The position numbers were made by a program, and so were the translations under genes. Positions 59,229 through 64,000 of a stretch of DNA of 64,000 nt are shown here, piece after piece. The DNA is from Mesorhizobium sp. (GTDB taxonomy: Bacteria; Pseudomonadota; Alphaproteobacteria; Rhizobiales; Rhizobiaceae). Every line of letters begins with the position of its first letter. The stretch's first letter is position 1. The notes beneath the pieces were generated by a model. The model was not told where the DNA came from and did no database searches. It was given only the letters and a program-made list of their open reading frames with translations. Location: the NCBI GenBank assembly GCA_004020545.1, contig SAQE01000025.1, positions 1-64,000 of the forward strand. Direction: 5' to 3'.

Positions 59229-59759
59229 ATGGTCACGATCTATGAGAGGAAGCTTGGCCTTTCTCGGCGCGAGCTTCTCAAACGCGGCGGCGCAGGTGCG
59301 CTGCTCATTATTTCGGGCACCGCCATCATCAGCCCCGAACAGGCCTGGGGCCTGGAAACCTCGGCGCTGAAGCCCGAGACGATGGCGACGCTGATCCAGG
59401 TGGCGCGCGACATCTATCCGCACGACCAGGTGCCGGACAAATATTACGCCATCGCCGTCAAGGGCCATGACGAGACGGCCGCCAAGGATCCGGCCCACAA
59501 GGAGCTGATCGAGAAGGGCATCGCCGATCTCGACAAGAAGGCCGGCAAGGGTGGCTATCGCGGACTTGGCTGGGAAGAACAACGGGTCGCGCTGCTGAAG
59601 GAGATCGAGAAGACGCCGTTCTTCCAGGCGGTGCGCGGCGGTCTCGTCGTCAGCCTCTACAATCAGAAGGAGGTGTGGCCGATCTTCGGCTACGAGGGCG
59701 AGTCCTATTCCAAGGGCGGCTACATCGCGCGCGGCTTCAACGACATCGAGTGGCTCTGA
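59229..59759 (+). CDS. gluconate 2-dehydrogenase subunit 3 family protein (Tat-exported)
   Basis: 176 residues with a twin-arginine signal (LGLSRRELLKRGGAGALLII) and PF13618-type helical body: TLIQVARDIYPHDQVPDKYY, FFQAVRGGLVVSLYNQKEVW and SKGGYIARGFNDIEWL. Small subunits of this kind carry the flavoprotein partner across the membrane. It lies 65 bases before the GMC gene and should form a periplasmic complex with it. GGAGG precedes the ATG. Confidence 0.9.
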   Translation: MVTIYERKLGLSRRELLKRGGAGALLIISGTAIISPEQAWGLETSALKPETMATLIQVARDIYPHDQVPDKYYAIAVKGHDETAAKDPAHKELIEKGIADLDKKAGKGGYRGLGWEEQRVALLKEIEKTPFFQAVRGGLVVSLYNQKEVWPIFGYEGESYSKGGYIARGFNDIEWL

Positions 59760-59824
59760 GCCGCTCTGTCCCGAACTGCTTTGACCGATTGAACCGCTTT
59801 TGACCGATTTCATGGGAGGAAACC

Positions 59825-61396
59825 ATGGCAGCACAATTTGATCTCAAGAACGACGGCGTGGTCGTCATCATTGGCTCGGGCGCCGGCGGCGGCACGCTCG
59901 GCAACGAGCTCGCCCAGAAAGGCATAGACGTCGTCATCCTCGAGGCCGGCGCCAGGCACGAGTACGAGGACTTCATCAACGACGAGTGGGATTCCTTTAC
60001 CCAGCTCGCCTGGAAGGACAAGCGCACTACCTCGGGCGACTGGCGCGTGGCGAAGGATTTCCCGAACCTGCCGGCCTGGATCGTCAAGTCGGTCGGCGGC
60101 TCGACCACGCACTGGGCGGGCGCGTCGCTGCGCTTCCAGGAGCATGAATTCAAGGCGCTTTCGACCTACGGCAAGGTGAAGGGCGCGAACCTTCTCGACT
60201 GGCCGGTGACACTCGCCGAAATGGAGCCCTATTACGCCAAGGCCGAAGCCAAGATGGGCGTGACGGGCACCAATGAGTGGCCGCGGCTGCCCGGAAACAA
60301 TAACTTCAAGGTGCTGAAGGCCGGCGCCGACAAGCTTGGCTATAAGGAATGCCACACCGGCAACATGGCGATCAATTCGGTGCAGCGCGACGATCGTAAC
60401 TCGTGCCAGCAGACGGGTTTCTGCTTCCAGGGCTGCAAATGGGGCGCCAAATGGTCGACGCTCTACACCGAGATCCCGAAAGGCGAGGCCACCGGCCATC
60501 TCGAGGTCCGGCCGAACTCCATGGCGATCAAGATCAATCATGACGCCAGCGGCAAGGTGACGGGCGTCGTCTATGCCGACAAGGACGGCAAGCTGCAGGA
60601 GCAGAAGGCGCGCATCGTCGCCGTCGCCGGCAATTCGATCGAGAGCCCGCGCCTGCTGCTCAACTCCGAATCGAGCAAGTTCCCGCATGGGCTGGCCAAT
60701 TCATCGGGGCAGGTGGGCAAGAATTACATGCGCCACACGACAGGCTCTGTCTATGCCGTCTTCGAGAAGCCGGTGCACATGTATCGCGGCACCACCATGG
60801 CCGGCATCATCCGCGACGAGGCGCGCCACGATCCTTCGCGCGGCTTCGTCGGCGGCTATGAGATGGAGACGCTGTCGCTCGGCCTGCCGTTCATGGCGGC
60901 CTTCCTCAACCCGGGCGGCTGGGGCCGCTCCTTCACCACCGCGCTCGATCACTACGACCGTATGGCGGGGCTGTGGATCGTCGGCGAGGACATGCCGCGC
61001 GAGGAGAACCGCATCACGCTGCACAAGGACGAAAAGGACGAGCACGGCATGCCGATCGCAGACGTCCATTTCGACGACCATGCCAACGACACGGCGATGC
61101 GTGATCACGCCTACAAACAGGGCCAGGTACTATACGCCGCTGTCGGCGCTACGCGAACCTTCCCGACGCCGCCCTATCCTTCGACCCATAATCTCGGCAC
61201 CAACCGGATGAGCGAGAAGGCGACCGACGGCGTCGTCAACAAGCATGGCCAGACGCACGACATCAAGAACCTGTTCGTGTCGGACGGCAGCCAGTTCACC
61301 ACGGGCGGCGCGGAAAATCCGACGCTCACCATCGTCTCGTTGGCTATCCGACAGGCCGACTACATCGCCACCCAAATGTCGGCGAAAAGCATCTAG
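59825..61396 (+). CDS. GMC family oxidoreductase, gluconate 2-dehydrogenase-like flavoprotein
   Basis: 523 residues, periplasmic via its small partner (no signal peptide of its own). FAD motif VVIIGSGAGGGTLGNELAQKG near the N-terminus, GGSTTHWAGASLR, and the C-terminal active-site region DGVVNKHGQTHDIKNLFVSDGSQFTTGGAENPTLTI. A cysteine triplet at C194, C200, C204 (SCQQTGFCFQGCKWG) recalls the Fe-S ligands in FAD-dependent sugar dehydrogenases. Substrate is a sugar, sugar acid or polyol by family. No cytochrome c subunit gene follows, so the electron acceptor is open. A strong terminator ends the pair. Confidence 0.9.
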   Translation: MAAQFDLKNDGVVVIIGSGAGGGTLGNELAQKGIDVVILEAGARHEYEDFINDEWDSFTQLAWKDKRTTSGDWRVAKDFPNLPAWIVKSVGGSTTHWAGASLRFQEHEFKALSTYGKVKGANLLDWPVTLAEMEPYYAKAEAKMGVTGTNEWPRLPGNNNFKVLKAGADKLGYKECHTGNMAINSVQRDDRNSCQQTGFCFQGCKWGAKWSTLYTEIPKGEATGHLEVRPNSMAIKINHDASGKVTGVVYADKDGKLQEQKARIVAVAGNSIESPRLLLNSESSKFPHGLANSSGQVGKNYMRHTTGSVYAVFEKPVHMYRGTTMAGIIRDEARHDPSRGFVGGYEMETLSLGLPFMAAFLNPGGWGRSFTTALDHYDRMAGLWIVGEDMPREENRITLHKDEKDEHGMPIADVHFDDHANDTAMRDHAYKQGQVLYAAVGATRTFPTPPYPSTHNLGTNRMSEKATDGVVNKHGQTHDIKNLFVSDGSQFTTGGAENPTLTIVSLAIRQADYIATQMSAKSI

Positions 61397-61414
61397 TCCT
61401 CCCGACTGCCTGCT

Positions 61415-61451
61415 GGCGCGGGACCCAGATCGGGGTTCCGCGCCCTTTTTT
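61415..61451 (+). terminator. intrinsic terminator after the GMC gene
   Basis: GGCGCGGGACCC (61415-61426) and GGGTTCCGCGCC (61433-61444) pair with one G-U, followed by C and six T. It lies between two convergent genes. Confidence 0.85.
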
Positions 61452-61468
61452 GCAAATGCCCGACAACC

Positions 61469-63382
61469 TTAGGCGCCGACCGGCTGACTGTCCTTGCGGC
61501 GGATGGCGACAACCGACGGGCGCGGCGGCTGGCCGTCCTTGAAGTCGGGCCACAGCGTCTCGGCCTTGTCGAGCGTCTCGGCATCCTCGGACGGGTGTTG
61601 GACCGAGAGGAACAGCGTCGTGCCGTCTGGCGTGAAGCAGGGGCCGGTCGCCTCGGCGCCATGCGGGCAGGTGAAGAGCAGTTTCGGCAAGCCGCGCGCC
61701 GCGCCCTCGGTGTCGACGCCATAGACGCCGTCCGGAAGGTCGAAGTCGTTGGCGCCGTCGGTCGCCACCCACAGCCGGCCGGCCGGATCGAAGGTGATGT
61801 TGTCGGGGCAGACGAACCAGCCATTGTCCGACGTATCGGGGTGGAAGGTGGCGCCGACCTTGGCGTCCTTGGGGTTGCCGCAGAGCACGAAAAGGTCCCA
61901 GGCATATTTGTCGGCGGTGTGGTCGGCGTCGGGACCGCGATCGCCGGGCGGGATCAGCTCGACGATGTGGCCCCAGAGGTTTTCCGGCCGCGTGTTGGCC
62001 GGGTTCACCTTGGATTGGTCGCGCTTCTTGTTCTTGGTCATGACGGCATAGACGCGGCCGGTGACCGGATTGGTCTCGATGTCCTCCGGCCTGTCCATCG
62101 GCGTCGCACCGAGCGCGTCGGCGGCAAGGCGGGTCTTGAGCAGGACTTCGGCCTGGTCGGCAAAACCGTTCTCGGCGGTGAGCTTGCCCTGGCCGTGGAC
62201 CAGCGGCAGCCAGGTCATCGTGCCGTCTGCATCGAAACGCGCCACCGACAGGACGCCGTCGTCCAGGAGATCGTTACCGGAAGCGGGGTTCGCCGGATCG
62301 TACGGCTTGGCGGAGACGAAGCGGTACATGTATTCAAAGTAGTCGTCGTCGCCCATGTAGACGACGATGCGGCCGTCCTTGTTGCGCACGACGGTCGAGG
62401 CCTCATGCGACATGCGGCCGAGCGCGGTGCGCTTGACCGGCGTCGACTGCGGATCGTAGGGGTCGATCTCGACAACCCAGTCGAAGCGGTTGGGCTCGTT
62501 CGGCTCCTTGTCGATGTTGAAGCGGTCGTGGAAGCGACCGCGGCCGTAGATGTCGGAGCCGTCGAAGCCGTAGCGGTCGAGGATATCGGCGGTCGGCGCC
62601 TTCTTCGGGTCGCCGCCGAAGAGATCGGAAACGCCTTCCTCACAGGTCAGCACCGTGCCCCAGGGCGTGACGCCGCCGCTGCAATTGTAGCTGGTGCCGA
62701 GCACCTTGCTGCCTGTCGGGTCGGCCGAGGTCTGCATCAGCGCATGACCGGCAACAGGGCCGGAGACAGCCGTCTCGGTGTTGGCGGTGATGCGGCGATT
62801 GAGCGGGCTGTCCTCGACGATCGCCCACTTGCCGTCCTTCAGCATCACCTCGACGATCGAATGGCCCATGGCCGCGAGGCCGAGGTCGACCTGTTCCTTC
62901 GTCATCGTTTTGCCGGCGTCGTCCTCGGTCATGCCGGGGAACATCACGTTGGGCGAGATGTACTCGTTGTTGACGCAGAGCAGGCCGTGGTCGGAATTCA
63001 CCGAACCCTTGGGCAGCGGCATGAAGGCGATGTAGTCGCAGTTGTAGCCGAAGCGCTTTTCCTGCTCCTCCGCCGCGACCTTGTTGCCGTCGAATTCGGG
63101 CAAGCCAGCGGCGAGCGGATCGCCCCAGCGCGCGACGATGGTCGTCTCATAGCCTTCGGCTGCGGCGTGATTCTTGTCATAAACCCGCTTCAGCTCCGGA
63201 AAACCGAGGGTTGAAAGGGCGGCAGCGGCGTGTGTTTCGCCGGCAAACAAGGAGCCGACGAAGCTGCCGCCGGCAATCAGCACGCCGGAGGCAAGGCCGC
63301 CTCTGAGGAGCTCGCGGCGCGAGACCCGCGCGGCGATGACGGCGCGCATGACAGGGGAGGGTGAGGACGGGGAGTTGGCCAT
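61469..63382 (-). CDS. PhoX-family protein (DUF839), Tat-exported
   Basis: 637 residues beginning with a Tat signal (RVSRRELLRGGLASGVLIAG). The PhoX/DUF839 body contains LPKGSVNSDHGLLCVNNEYIS, GGVTPWGTVLTCEEGVSDLFG, GRMSHEASTVVRNKDGR and RPEDIETNPVTGRVYAVMTKN, which hold the calcium/iron ligands of PhoX-type alkaline phosphatases. The periplasmic enzyme would free phosphate from organic esters. No convincing PHO box stands upstream, so phosphate control is open. Start at 63382. Confidence 0.92.
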   Translation of the reverse strand: MANSPSSPSPVMRAVIAARVSRRELLRGGLASGVLIAGGSFVGSLFAGETHAAAALSTLGFPELKRVYDKNHAAAEGYETTIVARWGDPLAAGLPEFDGNKVAAEEQEKRFGYNCDYIAFMPLPKGSVNSDHGLLCVNNEYISPNVMFPGMTEDDAGKTMTKEQVDLGLAAMGHSIVEVMLKDGKWAIVEDSPLNRRITANTETAVSGPVAGHALMQTSADPTGSKVLGTSYNCSGGVTPWGTVLTCEEGVSDLFGGDPKKAPTADILDRYGFDGSDIYGRGRFHDRFNIDKEPNEPNRFDWVVEIDPYDPQSTPVKRTALGRMSHEASTVVRNKDGRIVVYMGDDDYFEYMYRFVSAKPYDPANPASGNDLLDDGVLSVARFDADGTMTWLPLVHGQGKLTAENGFADQAEVLLKTRLAADALGATPMDRPEDIETNPVTGRVYAVMTKNKKRDQSKVNPANTRPENLWGHIVELIPPGDRGPDADHTADKYAWDLFVLCGNPKDAKVGATFHPDTSDNGWFVCPDNITFDPAGRLWVATDGANDFDLPDGVYGVDTEGAARGLPKLLFTCPHGAEATGPCFTPDGTTLFLSVQHPSEDAETLDKAETLWPDFKDGQPPRPSVVAIRRKDSQPVGA

Positions 63383-63495
63383 CGTGTCTGCCTCTTATGG
63401 TGGATGTTTGACACCGCGCTGCCTAAGCCGCTTCGGCAACATCCGGATGACATGAGAGGGCGTATTGCAATGGCAGGCGCGGGCGCTGCCGGCGG

Positions 63496-63885
63496 TTACC
63501 TCTTGGTGCAGGTCGAAGCGGTGAAGGCGCCGTCCTGCTGCTTCATGATGATGTCGAAGGAAGGGGCGTTCGGATCGTCCAGCGTCGCCTGGGTGATGGA
63601 GAGAGAGTTGCCGCCGCTGGTGTAGCCGCCGAGCGGACCGAGCCAACTGATCTCGCCATTCGCATCCATCTGGTAATTGTAGGCCTGCGGCATTCTGCCG
63701 AAGGTGACCGGGCCACTGTAGAGATTGCCCTTGATGGTGATGTCGCCGAGGTTGAGGAACATGCCGAGCAGGTAGACCTCACAGTGATAAACGCCATCCG
63801 GGAGCCTGCCGTCGGCGAAGTCGGCGCGGGCGCCGCCGGCGGCGGATAAGAGAAGCAGGAAGCTCAGGATAATGCGTAAGGCCAT
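63496..63885 (-). CDS. small secreted protein, unknown function
   Basis: 129 residues with a clear signal peptide (IILSFLLLLSAAGGARA, cleaved near residue 21). The mature part is Gly/Asn-rich and beta-prone: LPDGVYHCEVYLLGMFLNLGDITIKGN, PVTFGRMPQAYNYQ, ending in TASTCTKR, with two cysteines that could pair. No family is recognised. Upstream of the phoX-like gene in the same direction, with a 113-base gap. Confidence 0.75.
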   Translation of the reverse strand: MALRIILSFLLLLSAAGGARADFADGRLPDGVYHCEVYLLGMFLNLGDITIKGNLYSGPVTFGRMPQAYNYQMDANGEISWLGPLGGYTSGGNSLSITQATLDDPNAPSFDIIMKQQDGAFTASTCTKR

Positions 63886-64000
63886 GACGTCGCTCGTTTG
63901 CGCGGCGACCTTGCCCCATTTTGCTATCGTCTCGCAACCGCCGCCGAATTACCGCGCGTTGGATTGAGATTAAAGATTAGGCATTTTTACCATTTGGGCA

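Noticed and set aside
63383..63470. PHO box upstream of the PhoX-like gene
   Set aside because: Fragments such as TGTCAAACATCC are only loosely like the 18-base consensus, with no second half-site in place.

Overview
The window is high-GC alphaproteobacterial chromosome, most likely a rhizobial (Hyphomicrobiales) genome close to Mesorhizobium. The evidence is the gene set: an AdoCbl-dependent class II ribonucleotide reductase, MaeB with a phosphotransacetylase tail, CckA, a DksA with a single cysteine, DUF2865, RHH_4 and DgcA proteins, a roughly 2,070-residue polar-growth coiled-coil protein, and rhizobial-type intergenic palindromes. The genus is an inference from family knowledge; no 16S gene or marker search is available here.

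Layout. (1) 1-5.2 kb is an accessory patch: a small secreted protein, a full IS21-family element with outer and inner terminal repeats, a gene fragment abutting it, and a DUF4238 protein. (2) 5.4-9.5 kb is nrdJ, with a long, hairpin-rich 5' region and a strong NrdR box. (3) 10.0-17.6 kb is a complete oligopeptide-type ABC importer (SBP, two permeases, two ATPases) with a cog3964 amidohydrolase inside the operon and an IclR regulator at the end. A perfect 8-2-8 palindrome sits just before the SBP gene, and a strong intercistronic hairpin follows that gene. (4) 17.7-29.4 kb holds housekeeping and metabolic genes: gltX, DUF2865, MAPEG, maeB, an SDR, an LpxH-like phosphatase, an AraC/SDR divergent pair, an MFS permease and the N-acetyl-D-glutamate racemase DgcA. 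(5) 29.4-33.5 kb is a four-gene Mla/MCE lipid transport operon (STAS-MlaE, MlaF, MlaD, PqiC-type lipoprotein) that ends in a bidirectional terminator. (6) 33.6-39.8 kb is one giant gene for a two-TM coiled-coil protein resembling Agrobacterium GPR / Sinorhizobium RgsE, with an Hpt-domain gene divergent from it. (7) 40.6-49.8 kb holds a ferredoxin and its reductase, a DHA2-type MFS pump, a DUF922 protease-like protein, folP-folB-folK, DUF924, a CPA2 antiporter, a small lipoprotein and a secreted unknown. (8) 49.9-58.4 kb holds the sixA-ycjX-ycjF cluster, dksA, a FliO-like gene divergent from cckA, a nucleoside phosphorylase and an RHH_4 protein. (9) 58.7-63.9 kb holds a VOC protein, a Tat-exported GMC dehydrogenase pair, a PhoX-type protein and a small secreted protein.

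How genes work together. Several envelope and growth functions share the window: lipid trafficking, the polar-growth scaffold, the cell-cycle kinase and an Hpt protein. The peptide importer and its amidohydrolase look like one catabolic unit under IclR control. folPBK is a folate operon. The most interesting items are the GPR-like gene with its near-identical 36-residue repeats, the nrdJ leader, the amidohydrolase-importer regulon, the DUF4238 gene next to an IS scar, and the small lipoprotein gene whose 5' UTR contains an intrinsic terminator. I did not find a clear-cut, wholly new multi-gene system.
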